Assembly: GCF_008630635.1 (NCBI RefSeq)
Contig: NZ_CP043869.1
Coordinates: 1,116,001 to 1,180,000 of the forward strand
DNA length: 64,000 nucleotides
Source: Neptunomonas concharum
Lineage (GTDB): Bacteria; Pseudomonadota; Gammaproteobacteria; Pseudomonadales; Balneatricaceae
Reading direction: 5' to 3'
Shown in pieces: positions 23,348-34,210 of this stretch; the first letter of the stretch is position 1, and each line of letters begins with the position of its first letter. A program made the translations under genes and the position numbers. The notes beneath the pieces were generated by a model, which was not told the origin of the DNA, did no database searches, and was given only the letters and a program-made list of their open reading frames with translations.

Positions 23348-25459
23348 ATGGTGATCTCTTTGCTACTCCCCACTAATAAAAATACGATTACCTACATTCT
23401 TCTTTTTTGCCTCTACGTGGGGTGCGCGTTTGTTTTCTCTGCCTTTAGCCCTCAGGCACAAATTGTTTCCCTTTGGCCTTCTGCGGGTGTCGCACTGGCT
23501 GGATGTTTAGTGCTTGGTTACCGATTCTTAGTAGGTGTTTTTTTAGGCTCCTGCTTTTTTAATCTGACCACCCATTTTTTTAATGATGAAGTGCAGAACT
23601 TAGCACCTATTATTCCTGCTGCCCTGATCGCTTTAGGTTCAACAATACAGGCTTGGGCAAATACTGCGTTACTTAGGCGTTTGAGGGTGAGCCTTCTGAG
23701 TGCTCCTTCTTATTATCAAGTATCAACTTTTATACTGATTGGGCTTTTATGCTGTTTGATCAGTGCCGTGGTGGGTAATGCTGTTTTGGTTTTTACCCAT
23801 GAGAGTGTAGCGATTGGAATGCTGCAGTGGTTCAACGTTTTAGTATGGTGGGTGGGAGACTTTTTAGGTGTTATATTTGTCACACCTTTAATACTTGGAT
23901 GTTTGCAGTGTCGGCAAGGCTATCTGGGTAAGGGGTCTTTGCTTAAAGGGTTGGCGGTCCCGCTGCTGTCAATTTTGGTTATTTTTCAAGCCGCGCAACA
24001 ATATATCGAGCATTTGGTAGTTACTTATACACAAAACGAGTTTGAGCTTAAAGCTAAGGTTGCTGAAAATAGTTTAAAGTATCAGATGTCTGCCTATCTT
24101 TATGCACTTCAACAGCTTGGTAGCGAGCTTTCAGAAAGAGACTCCATCAACAAAGATGACTTTTACGATCTAGTCAAACGGCTTTCCACTGATTTACCAG
24201 GCATTCGTGCGATGTCATGGAATCCAGTAATAAAACAGAGGGATTTGGCAATGTTTGAACAAGTTGCCAGAGAGGAGCTCGGTTCGGACTTTCAAATTAA
24301 AGGAGCGCCATTGTATCCAGAAGACCCTTTAGTTGTGGTGAAATTTATCGAACCTCTGGCTGAGAATAAAGCGGCGCAGGGCTTTAATGTTTACTCAAAC
24401 GCATCAAGACGAGAGAGTATGCTTTTGGCTAAGAAAACACATAGTGCGGTTTCGACAGACATTATTCAGCTAGTACAGTCCGATCAAAGAGAGCCTGGTT
24501 TTTTGATTTTTACACCTGTTTTTCAAAATGTTGACCCTATGGAGCAGGCAATAGATAGTCATGAGTCTTTGAAAGGATTTGCTGTTGGCGTGTTTTTAGT
24601 GGCAGAAATAATCAATAAAAGTCTGAGTGATGATCTTATTAACTTTCTTGATATTTATATTCATGAGAAGGGTAGGCCAGAAAAAGCAGTATATGGTAAT
24701 AAAAGCATCATAGCTGCGATGTCCCAAGGAGATGGTTTGGGCTATATCTTTGAGATAGCGTTTGCGGGCCGAACTTGGGTTTTTAATCTACATATTGACC
24801 AGCAGTACCTCATTTCTCTTCAGGTAGAAAAATCGCTTAGCTTTCTTGCGACTCAATGGCTATTTGGAACACTGGCTGCTTTTATCATACTGTCAGCTTT
24901 TGGACGTCATGTTCACTTGCGGGAGTTGGTTAAAGAGAGAACTAAAGAGATAGAAAAAATCAATATGCAGCTTGAGTACTATGCATTTTATGATGCATTA
25001 ACGGGGTTGCCTAATCGTCGACTATTTTTCGATAGAGCTGAGCATTCTTTAAAATTAGCAAGTCGTAATAAATACACTCTTGCGCTGATTTTTTTGGATC
25101 TTAATGAGTTTAAGGTTGTTAATGATACGTTAGGACATGAGAGTGGAGATCGTTTATTGGTTGAAGTATCTCAGCGCTTTAGGAGTACTTTGCGAGCCAG
25201 TGATACTTTGGCGCGCATGGGAGGAGATGAATTCACATTGCTGATTGATGATAACCCTCAGCCTGAAGATATTTGTACCTTAGTCGAAAAGCTTACTCAG
25301 TGTTTACAGAGACCTGTGGTATTAGACGATTGTGAGCATTATGTTTCGGCCAGTGTTGGTGTGGCTCTTTATCCGGATGATGGTGATTCTATCGAAGACC
25401 TATTAAGAAAAGCTGATATGGCTATGTACAAGGAGAAGAGAGCTTCCGTCTGTATTTAG
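23348..25459 (+). CDS. Membrane diguanylate cyclase, MASE1 - CHASE-like - GGDEF
   Basis: This 703-residue protein would make cyclic di-GMP from two GTP. Residues about 8-225 form a MASE1-type bundle of about eight helices (LWPSAGVALAGCLVLGYRF). Residues about 240-500 form a periplasmic CHASE-like sensor, another membrane helix follows, and a GGDEF domain starts near 540. The active-site motif GGDEF is intact at 625-629, and the inhibitory I-site RASD is at 616-619, so the enzyme should be active and product-inhibited. No EAL domain is present. Only weak ribosome-binding signals precede ATG 23348. It stands alone downstream of the tRNA. Confidence 0.88.
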   Translation: MVISLLLPTNKNTITYILLFCLYVGCAFVFSAFSPQAQIVSLWPSAGVALAGCLVLGYRFLVGVFLGSCFFNLTTHFFNDEVQNLAPIIPAALIALGSTIQAWANTALLRRLRVSLLSAPSYYQVSTFILIGLLCCLISAVVGNAVLVFTHESVAIGMLQWFNVLVWWVGDFLGVIFVTPLILGCLQCRQGYLGKGSLLKGLAVPLLSILVIFQAAQQYIEHLVVTYTQNEFELKAKVAENSLKYQMSAYLYALQQLGSELSERDSINKDDFYDLVKRLSTDLPGIRAMSWNPVIKQRDLAMFEQVAREELGSDFQIKGAPLYPEDPLVVVKFIEPLAENKAAQGFNVYSNASRRESMLLAKKTHSAVSTDIIQLVQSDQREPGFLIFTPVFQNVDPMEQAIDSHESLKGFAVGVFLVAEIINKSLSDDLINFLDIYIHEKGRPEKAVYGNKSIIAAMSQGDGLGYIFEIAFAGRTWVFNLHIDQQYLISLQVEKSLSFLATQWLFGTLAAFIILSAFGRHVHLRELVKERTKEIEKINMQLEYYAFYDALTGLPNRRLFFDRAEHSLKLASRNKYTLALIFLDLNEFKVVNDTLGHESGDRLLVEVSQRFRSTLRASDTLARMGGDEFTLLIDDNPQPEDICTLVEKLTQCLQRPVVLDDCEHYVSASVGVALYPDDGDSIEDLLRKADMAMYKEKRASVCI

Positions 25460-25570
25460 GCTTTCAGCGATGTGTTCGTCTGTTGATATATTTTTATCAA
25501 AAACCCGCTTTTACCTCTGGTTCTGGAAATAAGTTAGGCGCATAATCCGCGCTTTCAGATCCCTGAATGT

Positions 25571-25618
25571 TTGGCATCGCAGGTCACCCTCTGACTACTT
25601 CTCTAAAGCTGATGCCAA
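25571..25618 (+). other. Inverted repeat in leader of acyltransferase gene
   Basis: TTGGCATC (25571-25578) and GATGCCAA (25611-25618) are perfect complements around a 32-base loop, 34 bases before the start codon. It could be a folded leader or an operator; nothing more can be said. Confidence 0.3.
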
Positions 25619-25651
25619 CAAGGGGCACTTATTTGATTTGGAATAGACGAA

Positions 25652-26704
25652 TTGAAAGCTCGTTGGTTGGCGTTTGACTATCTGCGTGCCGTGGCGATCA
25701 TCTTGATCGTATTGGGCCACTCCGTTTATAACTCTGAGAAAGGGTTTCCTGTTCTACTGGAGAATATTGTTCGCGGCGGGACGGCGGTATTTGTGTTTAT
25801 TTCTGGCTACTTTCTACATGCTGTTTTTGCCCAGAATTTTCAGTTTCAGGCGTTTCTTCTAAAGAAATGGAAAGGGGTGGTAGTGCCTTTTCTTTTTGTT
25901 TCTTTTGTTGGTTTAGGGTTTAAGTTGTTTGGTTGGTGGTGGCTGGACGGGTTGCCTCTTGAAAAAGTCGCATTAAATGTGTTTTACACCGTTAAAAACT
26001 TCTATGTGCTTTATCCGCACTGGTATATTCCTTTCATTATGGTGGTGTTTTTATTATCACCTTTGTACTTGGCGTATTTGCAGTTGCCGCTATGGAGGCA
26101 ACTTCTTCTGTTTGCCCTGTTCTCGATGCTCGCTGTAATGTTGCATAGGCCTCATGGTAATGCCGGGGTGATACAGTCCTTGCTTTATTACACGCCTTTT
26201 TACCTTTTAGGCATGCTGTTTTCTCTGTATAGAGTCTTTCTCATTAAGCATTACAAGCCGTTATTGCTGGTCTCGGCATTGTTGTTTATGGGGGCGTTGA
26301 TCATGCAGACATGGGTAGTGCCGTGGGTAGGAAACTATCATAAGTGGTTCTTTAAGTACCGCGGTATTGATTTTCAGTTTGTCCAAAAAATGGGACTTTG
26401 TATTCTGTTGCTGGCGCTATGCTATCTACTTTCTATATGGAAAGGGATATGGCTTTGCTTGGACAGATGGCTAAGAGAGGTAGGAGAGCTGAGCTTTGCT
26501 ATCTTTTTTCTTCATCCGTTGTTGACGTTAGCGATGAATAATCTGTTCCCTTTGCTGGGATGGTCTAAAGTTTCGGGTGGGGCATGGTTTAGTGTTTTTA
26601 TGACGAGTGTCGTATTTTGTATCCACTTTTTTGGTAGTTTTTATATCGCTCGTGCCATTCGTTACTTCTTTCCTTACCAGAGTCGTTGGTTGATAGGTGC
26701 TTGA
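25652..26704 (+). CDS. Acyltransferase 3 family protein, OpgC-like by context
   Basis: The 350-residue integral-membrane acyltransferase begins with WLAFDYLRAVAIILIVLGHS, the signature of the family with its catalytic His, and has about ten hydrophobic segments. Such enzymes add acetyl or succinyl groups to sugars. Its place before opgG and opgH suggests that it decorates periplasmic glucans, as OpgC does, though family membership alone does not prove this. The start is an unusual TTG at 25652; no ATG or GTG lies in frame between the preceding stop and the catalytic motif, so TTG is very likely right. Confidence 0.75.
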   Translation: MKARWLAFDYLRAVAIILIVLGHSVYNSEKGFPVLLENIVRGGTAVFVFISGYFLHAVFAQNFQFQAFLLKKWKGVVVPFLFVSFVGLGFKLFGWWWLDGLPLEKVALNVFYTVKNFYVLYPHWYIPFIMVVFLLSPLYLAYLQLPLWRQLLLFALFSMLAVMLHRPHGNAGVIQSLLYYTPFYLLGMLFSLYRVFLIKHYKPLLLVSALLFMGALIMQTWVVPWVGNYHKWFFKYRGIDFQFVQKMGLCILLLALCYLLSIWKGIWLCLDRWLREVGELSFAIFFLHPLLTLAMNNLFPLLGWSKVSGGAWFSVFMTSVVFCIHFFGSFYIARAIRYFFPYQSRWLIGA

Positions 26705-26845
26705 GGTAAATATCGATGATTAGCAAGCTTAACCATACTCCTTTTTAGTACTTGCATTAGTGTAAAAAAAGCGTAAATTGCACGCGCTGAATGACCTCCG
26801 CAAAAAGTCATAGCGCTTACTTATCGTTCTGAGATTTCTAATAAA

Positions 26846-28432
26846 ATGTCCGATCTATTATGCCGTGTCCGTCAATGGGTATTCACTAAACTTAAGCCTG
26901 CCCTTTCTTTAGTTTTTATTGCGTTAATCGTGGTGAGCGATGCCGCTTTAGCTGCTAAAAAAGCAGGGGGAGATGCTAGTCTTTACGCTGTAGATGGAAA
27001 GTTCAGCCGTGATACTGTGTCAGAGCTTGCTCGTAAGCTTTCGAAGAAAGCGTATAAGGCCCCTTTGTCTGTTTTGCCTGAGTCGTTGCAGGATCTTAAC
27101 TATGACCAGTATCGTGATATTCGCTTTAATCCAGAGGGCGCTATCTGGGCCGATGAGTCTTTGCCTTTTCAGATGCAGTTGTTTCATCGAGGCTTCTACT
27201 TTCAGGACCCTGTAGAAATTGCGATTGTGGATGAAGGGGTGGCTAAACACCTAAGTTATTCTCCTGAGCTGTTTTCAACAGGTAATGTTATGCAGAAACC
27301 GCTGCCAAAACAGGATATTGGTTTTGCGGGGTTTCGTTTACATTACCCGATCAATCGTGACGATTATTTAGATGAATTGGTCGTGTTTCAGGGGGCGAGT
27401 TATTTCCGCTCTTTAGGTAAGCATCAGGCATACGGGCTCTCTTCCCGAGGCCTTGCTATAAAAACAGCAGAGCCTGATGGCGAAGAGTTTCCTGTGTTTC
27501 GCGCCTTTTGGATAGAAAAACCAACACCTGACAGCCAATCAGTGGTTGTCTATGCGTTAATGGATAGCCCCAGTGTGACTGGCGCTTATCGCTTTACAAT
27601 ACGCCCAGGGCGCAGTACAGCAATGGATGTGGAAGCAACGCTATTTCCTAGAGTCGAGTTGAAAAAGATTGGTTTAGGTGCTGGCACCAGTATGTTTATG
27701 TTCTCCTCGTATGGTCGCCAGAATGTCGATGATTTCAGGCCTCGCGTGCATGATTCTGATGGTTTATTAATGCTGAACGGTCGTGGTGAGAGGTTGTGGA
27801 GGCCTTTGTCTAATCCTCAGGACTTACGGACCAGTGCATTTATGGATAACGGGCCACTTGGCTTTGGTTTGATGCAGCGCAACCGGGATTTTAAGAACTA
27901 TCAGGATTTGGAAGCGCGCTATGAGAAGCGTCCGAGCTTATGGGTAGAGCCTGTTGGCAATTGGGGTAAAGGCTCAGTGGTATTGGTTGAAATTCCATCT
28001 GAATCCGAAATCCATGACAATATAGTCGCTTATTGGTCTCCTAAAGAGAGTATTCCTGCCGGTACTGAGTTTAGCTTTGCCTATCGTTTGCTATGGGGAG
28101 ATGGCCCTCAGGCACAATCAGATGAGGCAATCGTCCTCGCTACGCGCAGTGGTCGCGCGGATATTAGTGGCCCCTCGCCTGAGCGCTTGTTTGTGGTCGA
28201 CTATGGCTTTCCTGCCTCTTCAGTCGGTTCTGACGTGCTACCTACAGCTGATGTCAAGCACTCTGCAGGAAGCGTCTCCCATGTTGTGGTTGCATATAAC
28301 CCAGAGACGAAGGGATATCGTGTAAGTTTCGAACTAGATCCAGAAGATGAACGTTTGATTGAGCTGCGTCTAAATCTGCTTTTTGATGATGGTCGAAAAG
28401 CTGAGAGCTGGATGTATCAGTGGACCCGTTAA
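26846..28432 (+). CDS. opgG: Periplasmic glucan biosynthesis protein OpgG
   Basis: OpgG is the periplasmic protein needed to build branched osmoregulated periplasmic glucans. The 528-residue product has a long basic signal sequence that ends near DAALA-AK, then the beta-sandwich domain ([30 protein letters not shown], typical MdoG start) and a C-terminal immunoglobulin-like domain. Length matches the family. It overlaps opgH by 13 bases, so the two are co-translated. The 141-bp gap upstream suggests a separate promoter, but I find no convincing hexamers. Confidence 0.93.
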   Translation: MSDLLCRVRQWVFTKLKPALSLVFIALIVVSDAALAAKKAGGDASLYAVDGKFSRDTVSELARKLSKKAYKAPLSVLPESLQDLNYDQYRDIRFNPEGAIWADESLPFQMQLFHRGFYFQDPVEIAIVDEGVAKHLSYSPELFSTGNVMQKPLPKQDIGFAGFRLHYPINRDDYLDELVVFQGASYFRSLGKHQAYGLSSRGLAIKTAEPDGEEFPVFRAFWIEKPTPDSQSVVVYALMDSPSVTGAYRFTIRPGRSTAMDVEATLFPRVELKKIGLGAGTSMFMFSSYGRQNVDDFRPRVHDSDGLLMLNGRGERLWRPLSNPQDLRTSAFMDNGPLGFGLMQRNRDFKNYQDLEARYEKRPSLWVEPVGNWGKGSVVLVEIPSESEIHDNIVAYWSPKESIPAGTEFSFAYRLLWGDGPQAQSDEAIVLATRSGRADISGPSPERLFVVDYGFPASSVGSDVLPTADVKHSAGSVSHVVVAYNPETKGYRVSFELDPEDERLIELRLNLLFDDGRKAESWMYQWTR

Positions 28433-30618
28433 GCTTGTCTGCGAGGCGAGGGGATGCACTAAAAACATCATTTGCTTCAGGTATGCCTCCTGAACAGCCT
28501 GCAGACATGCCTGTTCAGTCGCTAAGCTGTGCGGCTGAACATGTTCGCCAGCATACATCGTCGCTGGCCATTCGGCGCTGGTGGGTATTAGGTGGTGCTG
28601 TATTACTCTCCTTATGGGGAGTTTATGAAATGTACTCAGTGCTATCTTTTGCAGGGCTCACCTTTATTGAGTATATCGTCTTAGCGCTGTTTAGCCTGAC
28701 GTTTAGCTGGATTACCGTTGCTTTTACGGGAGCGATTGCAGGCTTTTTGACAGTCTGGAAGCGCGCCTTACTAGGTCGCAGCAGGACAATGCCACCCTCT
28801 GTTTCCAAAACAGCTGTATTAATGCCAACCTATAACGAATCCCCCGAGCGGGTTTTTGCCGCTATCGAGACCATGTCTCGTGGAATTCTTAGTACGGGTC
28901 AAGGACAAGCATTTGATTGGTTTGTTATTAGTGATACCACAGACCCCCAAATCGCTATAGCAGAAGAGATTGCTTTTGCTGCGCTACGGGAGCGCCTTGG
29001 CGATCAGTCTATCTCGGTTTATTACCGACGCAGGAATCGAAATATTGCCAGAAAAGCGGGTAACGTAGCAGATTTTTGTCGCCGTTGGGGCGGGGGCTAT
29101 GAGTATTTGCTGGTGTTAGATGCGGATAGCTTGATGGAAGCGAGTACGATGCTTGAGCTTGTACGGCGTATGCAAGCAGATCCGGATGCCGGTTTAATCC
29201 AGACAATTCCACGTCTCATCAACGGTACTACCATCATGGCTCGCTTACAACAGTTTGCGACACGTGTGTATGGCCCGGTTATGGGCACAGGGCTTTCATG
29301 GTGGACGCAAAATGAAGGTAACTTCTGGGGGCATAATGCCATCATACGCACGCAGGCATTTATGCAGTCGGCAGGGCTGCCCGACTTAAAAGGTAAACCT
29401 CCTTTTGGTGGGCATATATTAAGCCATGATTTTGTTGAAGCTGCACTTCTCAGAAGAGCGGGTTGGAAGGTACTGATCGCTGATGATCTGGAGGGGTCTT
29501 ATGAGGAGTGCCCGCCTTCTATCGTCGACTTAGCGATTAGAGACAGGCGCTGGTGCCAAGGGAACTTACAGCATAGTCGTGTTTTACCGACGAAAGGCCT
29601 GCATTGGATAAGCCGTATTCACCTGATGACAGGTATTATGTCTTATTTATCTTCCCCACTGTGGTTGTTGCTTATTTTGTCAGGCTTAGCTCTAGCACTA
29701 CAGGCTCAGTTCATCCGCCCTGAATATTTCAGTGGCGAGTTTTCATTATTCCCAAGTTGGCCTCGTATGGATGCCGCTAAAGCACTGAACTTGTTTATTT
29801 TTACCATGCTGATTTTGTTTACACCCAAAATATTAGGCCTTATCGCGTTCATACGGCACTCAGCTGCATGTCGGGCAGTGGGGGGGATTAGCCGGTTGTT
29901 AGTCAGTTTTGTCGTTGAAGTGGTGCTATCTGCGCTGGTTGCTCCGGTGATGATGTTGATTCATTCTGGGGCTGTACTCTCTATTTTCCTAGGTCGTGAC
30001 GCTGGCTGGAATCCCCAACGTCGAGAAGATGGCTCCTTGCCTATTCGCGAGCTGATTTATCGACATCGTTGGCATATGATAATGGGCGTATTTCTTACGA
30101 TTGCGGCTGGTTTGAACTCGACAGCATTACTGGCTTGGTTGTCTCCAGCGATCGCCGGAATGCTGCTTTCTGTACCCTTGTCGATGGTAACAAGTGACCA
30201 AAAAGTAGGTGAGCGGCTTAAACAATGGGGCATCTTGAGAACGCCAGAGGAGGTGTCCCAACCCGATGTTCAGCGCGCGATGCTTCCCATTCGAGCTGAA
30301 TATGATGCATTGATTGCAAGCAGCCCTAGCTTTCGTGATTTTTTAAAAGAACCACGCTGGCAAGCGCTCCATTGTAACTTGATGGATGTACCAACCGCGC
30401 TTCGTAAGGGGGAAGTCGATGCATTAGAGGTGGTGGCACGTGAAAAACTGTCACAAGCCGAAACCCTGACAGAGGCGCTACACTATTTGACTCAGCCTGA
30501 GTTGGCGAGAGTGGTGTCAAATAGGCAATTGTTTATCCAGTTATCTCAGCTACCTGAAGAGCTATGCGAAAACGTACATCACGCATTCGCACAGCCAGAG
30601 TCCGCTAACGTGGGTTAA
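28420..30618 (+). CDS. opgH: Glucan glucosyltransferase OpgH
   Basis: The 732-residue inner-membrane GT2 enzyme polymerises UDP-glucose into the beta-1,2 backbone of periplasmic glucans. It has two N-terminal helices (about 45-110), a cytoplasmic catalytic domain with [28 protein letters not shown] and [15 protein letters not shown] (the Q/RxxRW-like motif), and a bundle of C-terminal helices. Known OpgH proteins also slow FtsZ assembly in some enterics. The GTG at 28420 lies inside the end of opgG. The 3' end overlaps the convergent diheme gene by four bases. Confidence 0.92.
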   Translation: MDPLSLSARRGDALKTSFASGMPPEQPADMPVQSLSCAAEHVRQHTSSLAIRRWWVLGGAVLLSLWGVYEMYSVLSFAGLTFIEYIVLALFSLTFSWITVAFTGAIAGFLTVWKRALLGRSRTMPPSVSKTAVLMPTYNESPERVFAAIETMSRGILSTGQGQAFDWFVISDTTDPQIAIAEEIAFAALRERLGDQSISVYYRRRNRNIARKAGNVADFCRRWGGGYEYLLVLDADSLMEASTMLELVRRMQADPDAGLIQTIPRLINGTTIMARLQQFATRVYGPVMGTGLSWWTQNEGNFWGHNAIIRTQAFMQSAGLPDLKGKPPFGGHILSHDFVEAALLRRAGWKVLIADDLEGSYEECPPSIVDLAIRDRRWCQGNLQHSRVLPTKGLHWISRIHLMTGIMSYLSSPLWLLLILSGLALALQAQFIRPEYFSGEFSLFPSWPRMDAAKALNLFIFTMLILFTPKILGLIAFIRHSAACRAVGGISRLLVSFVVEVVLSALVAPVMMLIHSGAVLSIFLGRDAGWNPQRREDGSLPIRELIYRHRWHMIMGVFLTIAAGLNSTALLAWLSPAIAGMLLSVPLSMVTSDQKVGERLKQWGILRTPEEVSQPDVQRAMLPIRAEYDALIASSPSFRDFLKEPRWQALHCNLMDVPTALRKGEVDALEVVAREKLSQAETLTEALHYLTQPELARVVSNRQLFIQLSQLPEELCENVHHAFAQPESANVG

Positions 30619-32252
30619 AAGAAGTTGATCGCTTCTTTTATCCCCGTTTCCTGATCCAACTCTACGGACTCAAATACAACGTCACCATCAACCAATATTG
30701 ACTCACGCCCTTGTGTAAATGATTGCTCTTCAACTAAGGCTTTATAAGCTTTATTGAGTGCCAGCGCACGTTCGGCACTAGGTAGCAGAAGTTCTGAAAT
30801 ATCGGTATGTAGAGCCGTGAATGCTTCGGTTTTCGGTGAACCATCGGGATGATAGAATTTTTGCTTCACTTCTTGATTGGAGCGATACTCATCACCGGTT
30901 GGGTTCTGTTTTAGATAGAAGCTATATTCATACTCCCCGTCACTTTGCCTGCGTGGCTCAACGACGCCTTGCAGGCCTTTTTGTGACCAGTGATACCAAC
31001 CTTGTTGGAAATGATCACTATTCAGTTTACGTTTAAAGGCGAAGGTGGTGTCTATCGTTACCCCGATACCTGAGTGGCAGCCGGTACAAAAGGCGTGCTC
31101 TTCCAATGTTTGAGGTCTGAGATTGCCCTGTGCATTTTCAATAAACCCTTGATAAACCCAACCTTGAGGAATAGAAACACCCGATTCAACTGAGCCGATG
31201 ATCTGTTTGGTGCGGTCAGGGAAGTCATGCCGTTCTTTAAGCTCCTTTGCCGCAATTTGCTCCAGTTGATAGTAGTTCATCCAATGGGTTTTTCGCGCAT
31301 AGCGTAGCTCTTTCATGCGAGGTGCCATGCTGACGGTTTGCTGCTGATTAATATCTAAATATCGTACAGAATGGATAAATTCTGTGCCTTCTGGGTAAAG
31401 CCCTGCTGCTAAATGTAGTTTTTTTGAGGCTAACAGCTGTTTGGCTTGGCCGACGTAACTCATGAAGCGACCTTCAAGTGGTGCCCAGTCATAGCGAACA
31501 ATATGCGCTATATCGAGTTTTCCGTCTTTATCTAGGTCAACGTCCAGTGTTTTCTCATCGGTTGGCGTAATAGGTACGTCTTGTTGCTTAATGAGTGCTT
31601 CAATAATGGCCAGATTGGTCTTGTAGATGTGGCGGCTAGGTTGGCCATGAGCATCGGTTCTAAAGGGAGAGGGTAGGCGAATAATGACATCATCGCTGGA
31701 GCCGTTGGTCGGCATAAAAGCGCCAGGGAAGGGGTAGTAAGCAAACGAGCGCCAGCCTGTTTCGCTTCCATCAGGGCGCAAATCGAACCCCTCTTCGTCA
31801 AACTGATAGTAGATATCCGGTAGGTAGCCATCCCAGCGACCATTTTGGTTGCTGTCATATTGGTCGATGTTTTTTTCAATATAGTGGGCTAACTGATTAT
31901 TACCTTGTTGATCAATCAGATTGTTTTCACGCACATAGTCTAATATCGCTTTGTGGCTGATCTGTTGAGCGCGTTCAGAGAACCCTTTGAAATAGTTTGT
32001 CCAATGATTGTTGAGCGCGGGCTCGGTAAAAGAAAAGGATGTCTGTACATCACTGTCGTTTAGAAAGTTGGGTTTGATGCTCTGGGTGTGGCAAACATAG
32101 CAGGGGTTGGCTACTTGGCCATTGTCGCTTACCGGATTGGTATAGCATTGTGCAGGTATATAAGGTGTTGGATTAACCGTGCCGTTTGCTAAAGCAAGGG
32201 TGGTGAGTGACCAGATAGGAAGTATACAAAGGAAAGTTTTTTTTGTGACCAT
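30615..32252 (-). CDS. Secreted diheme c-type protein with EF-hand-like loops
   Basis: The 545-residue protein has a signal peptide (residues 1-22) and two heme c motifs far apart, CYVCH (51-55) and CTGCH (389-393). It also has two calcium-loop-like stretches, DQYDSNQNGRWDGY (130-143) and DVDLDKDGKLD (237-247). I do not recognise a named family. It probably carries electrons or oxidises a substrate in the periplasm with calcium-stabilised folding. It follows the PhoX-like gene on the same strand, separated by a terminator-like hairpin, so coordinated expression is possible but partial. Confidence 0.7.
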   Translation of the reverse strand: MVTKKTFLCILPIWSLTTLALANGTVNPTPYIPAQCYTNPVSDNGQVANPCYVCHTQSIKPNFLNDSDVQTSFSFTEPALNNHWTNYFKGFSERAQQISHKAILDYVRENNLIDQQGNNQLAHYIEKNIDQYDSNQNGRWDGYLPDIYYQFDEEGFDLRPDGSETGWRSFAYYPFPGAFMPTNGSSDDVIIRLPSPFRTDAHGQPSRHIYKTNLAIIEALIKQQDVPITPTDEKTLDVDLDKDGKLDIAHIVRYDWAPLEGRFMSYVGQAKQLLASKKLHLAAGLYPEGTEFIHSVRYLDINQQQTVSMAPRMKELRYARKTHWMNYYQLEQIAAKELKERHDFPDRTKQIIGSVESGVSIPQGWVYQGFIENAQGNLRPQTLEEHAFCTGCHSGIGVTIDTTFAFKRKLNSDHFQQGWYHWSQKGLQGVVEPRRQSDGEYEYSFYLKQNPTGDEYRSNQEVKQKFYHPDGSPKTEAFTALHTDISELLLPSAERALALNKAYKALVEEQSFTQGRESILVDGDVVFESVELDQETGIKEAINFF

Positions 32253-32294
32253 GATCAGTAACGACCGTTAAAACGAGAGTGTGAGAAAAGGCAA

Positions 32295-32313
32295 AAGGGG
32301 GCTAGGCCCCCTT
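32295..32313 (-). terminator. Terminator after the PhoX-like gene
   Basis: AAGGGGGC (32295-32302) pairs with GCCCCCTT (32306-32313). Read on the minus strand, the stem is followed by TTTTGCC and further T-rich sequence. Confidence 0.7.
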
Positions 32314-32329
32314 GTATAGTTTTCGGACG

Positions 32330-34210
32330 TTATTCTGCTTTTGCAGGGAATGGCCCGATATAACCAGTGTAGGCGCGGTTCTCGCCACTGCCGGTATCTT
32401 TATCTTTGTCAGATTCCCCGTATGGGTGCTGTACGACGCTGGTTAGGTAGGCCCAACCATTGATGTTTGGATACCAGTAGGGTGAAGTGGTTTCAGAACC
32501 GTAAGGTGTTGTCTGAATACGTGTTAGCGACTTATCTTTTAAATCATAAGCCCAGATAACGTCGTTCTGATGTCCAGAGCCGGTATCTTCGCCAATGATT
32601 AATTTATCCCAGCCAGACATATAGGCGACGTTATCGGGGTTAGCGATACCATCAATATGACACTTGTTTTGGCTGTTATCAAAATCAGTTGGGTTCATAA
32701 CGATCGGATTTTCTGTACCATCACCGTAGCCGTCATCAGCCGGAATGCCGGTAACCAGTGCAGAGATATTTTTAGCAACGTAAGAAGAACCCATTGCTGC
32801 ATCTGCCATCGTATCCAACTGATAAACTGCACCGCAACGATTAAAGCCAGCAAGCTGAATATGATCAGGACCACCTGCGTCATAAGAGCTGCTTTCAGAA
32901 CCATTTTTCTTAAAGCTTTCCATGCCGCGAGCTACTTCTGACATCGCTAGGTAGATCTTATTACGAGTAGGGTCGAACGTGATCCCTTCTTCTTTACGTA
33001 GCTCGGTTGTTGCACCCATCATGGCTGCATAACGACGTGTTTCTAAGCGAGAAGCCACTTTTTCCATGCCGGTTTTGACCTGGAGACATTCCTGACCGTT
33101 TCCGCCCGCATTGATGCTGGTGAAACCTTCGGGGCAGTTACCCTCTTCGCTTGCATCGGCTGTTTCGAAAATATCAGCGAATTTAACTTGCATATCCCCT
33201 TCAATATGGGGCTTCAATTCAGCGCTGTTAGCGTGACCTAAGCTAATCCACTCTAAATTTGCTGCGCCAACGCCAGATGCGCTAGTCTGGTTCCATTTCA
33301 TGGCATACAAGTTACCTGCGCTCAGGTCGCCTGCCTTATCTGCAACAAACATATAAAGACCAACGTTGGTTCCATCATCGGTCATATAGACGGTTTTTTG
33401 ATCTGGCATAACGTAAGAGAGCTCAAACGCTAGGCGACCCATTGCATAATGCTTGGTTGAAGCCGCTGTAGGATCCGCTTCGGCGCTGGCTGCATCAACT
33501 TCGACTTCGATGTTCCAACCCAACTGGTAAGGATTCCACTTAGACTGATCACCACCAAAGTAATCTAAGAATGGTGCTGTGTAGCCATCTTCTGCAGCGT
33601 CAGCGCCAGTAACCAATTTACGTGCGTTAGGCTCGTACTCTTCTGACGCTAAGTGAGTTGTCCAAGGTGTTACAGATCCAGCACAATGTACCCAGCCGCC
33701 ATTAACACCCGACTGGTCAATCTGCCATGCGTCCATCACGCTGAGTTTACCGTTCTCTTTATCCTGCTTGAGTTCTAACAAGAACATAGCACCAGGGCGA
33801 CTTTCAAACTGGGATACAGAGAAGAGGCGGTCGCCTTTAGGAAGCAACGAGGTGAATTCGTTGGAGTTGGAAATCTTTGCAGAGCCGTCATCGCCGTACA
33901 TTGGATTACCGTTCGTATCTACTAGCTGACCGAACACGGCGTTATCAAACTGATCACCAGAGCGTGCAAAGATCTTGTAACCTAGTTCAAGGTCCAGGGT
34001 TTCAGAACCAGTATCTACGCTAGCCGTAGATGCAAGAATAGCGCGTTTTTCAGCATCAGTAACCGGTGCAGGAACCTCGTTGAAACTGATGGTTGATTCT
34101 TTAGGAAGTAACTTGTTTTCTGTGGTCTTGTCTTTGCTTGAGTTATTGCAGCCCGCTAAACCCATAGCAATCGCTGAACCTACTGCCAGCGCGATGACTT
34201 TCTTTTTCAT
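32330..34210 (-). CDS. PhoX-family (DUF839) predicted lipoprotein
   Basis: This 626-residue protein belongs to the PhoX family of calcium/iron phosphatases, shown by GGWVHCAGSVTPWTTHLASEEYEPNARK and, near the end, LIIGEDTGSGHQND. It starts with a lipoprotein signal, with LAGC placing the lipid-bearing Cys at residue 21, instead of the twin-arginine signal of typical PhoX. How it would get the metal cofactor is therefore unclear. I chose ATG 34210 because it starts the signal peptide cleanly; the frame extends upstream by TTG to 34240. Phosphatase activity is likely but not certain. Confidence 0.75.
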   Translation of the reverse strand: MKKKVIALAVGSAIAMGLAGCNNSSKDKTTENKLLPKESTISFNEVPAPVTDAEKRAILASTASVDTGSETLDLELGYKIFARSGDQFDNAVFGQLVDTNGNPMYGDDGSAKISNSNEFTSLLPKGDRLFSVSQFESRPGAMFLLELKQDKENGKLSVMDAWQIDQSGVNGGWVHCAGSVTPWTTHLASEEYEPNARKLVTGADAAEDGYTAPFLDYFGGDQSKWNPYQLGWNIEVEVDAASAEADPTAASTKHYAMGRLAFELSYVMPDQKTVYMTDDGTNVGLYMFVADKAGDLSAGNLYAMKWNQTSASGVGAANLEWISLGHANSAELKPHIEGDMQVKFADIFETADASEEGNCPEGFTSINAGGNGQECLQVKTGMEKVASRLETRRYAAMMGATTELRKEEGITFDPTRNKIYLAMSEVARGMESFKKNGSESSSYDAGGPDHIQLAGFNRCGAVYQLDTMADAAMGSSYVAKNISALVTGIPADDGYGDGTENPIVMNPTDFDNSQNKCHIDGIANPDNVAYMSGWDKLIIGEDTGSGHQNDVIWAYDLKDKSLTRIQTTPYGSETTSPYWYPNINGWAYLTSVVQHPYGESDKDKDTGSGENRAYTGYIGPFPAKAE

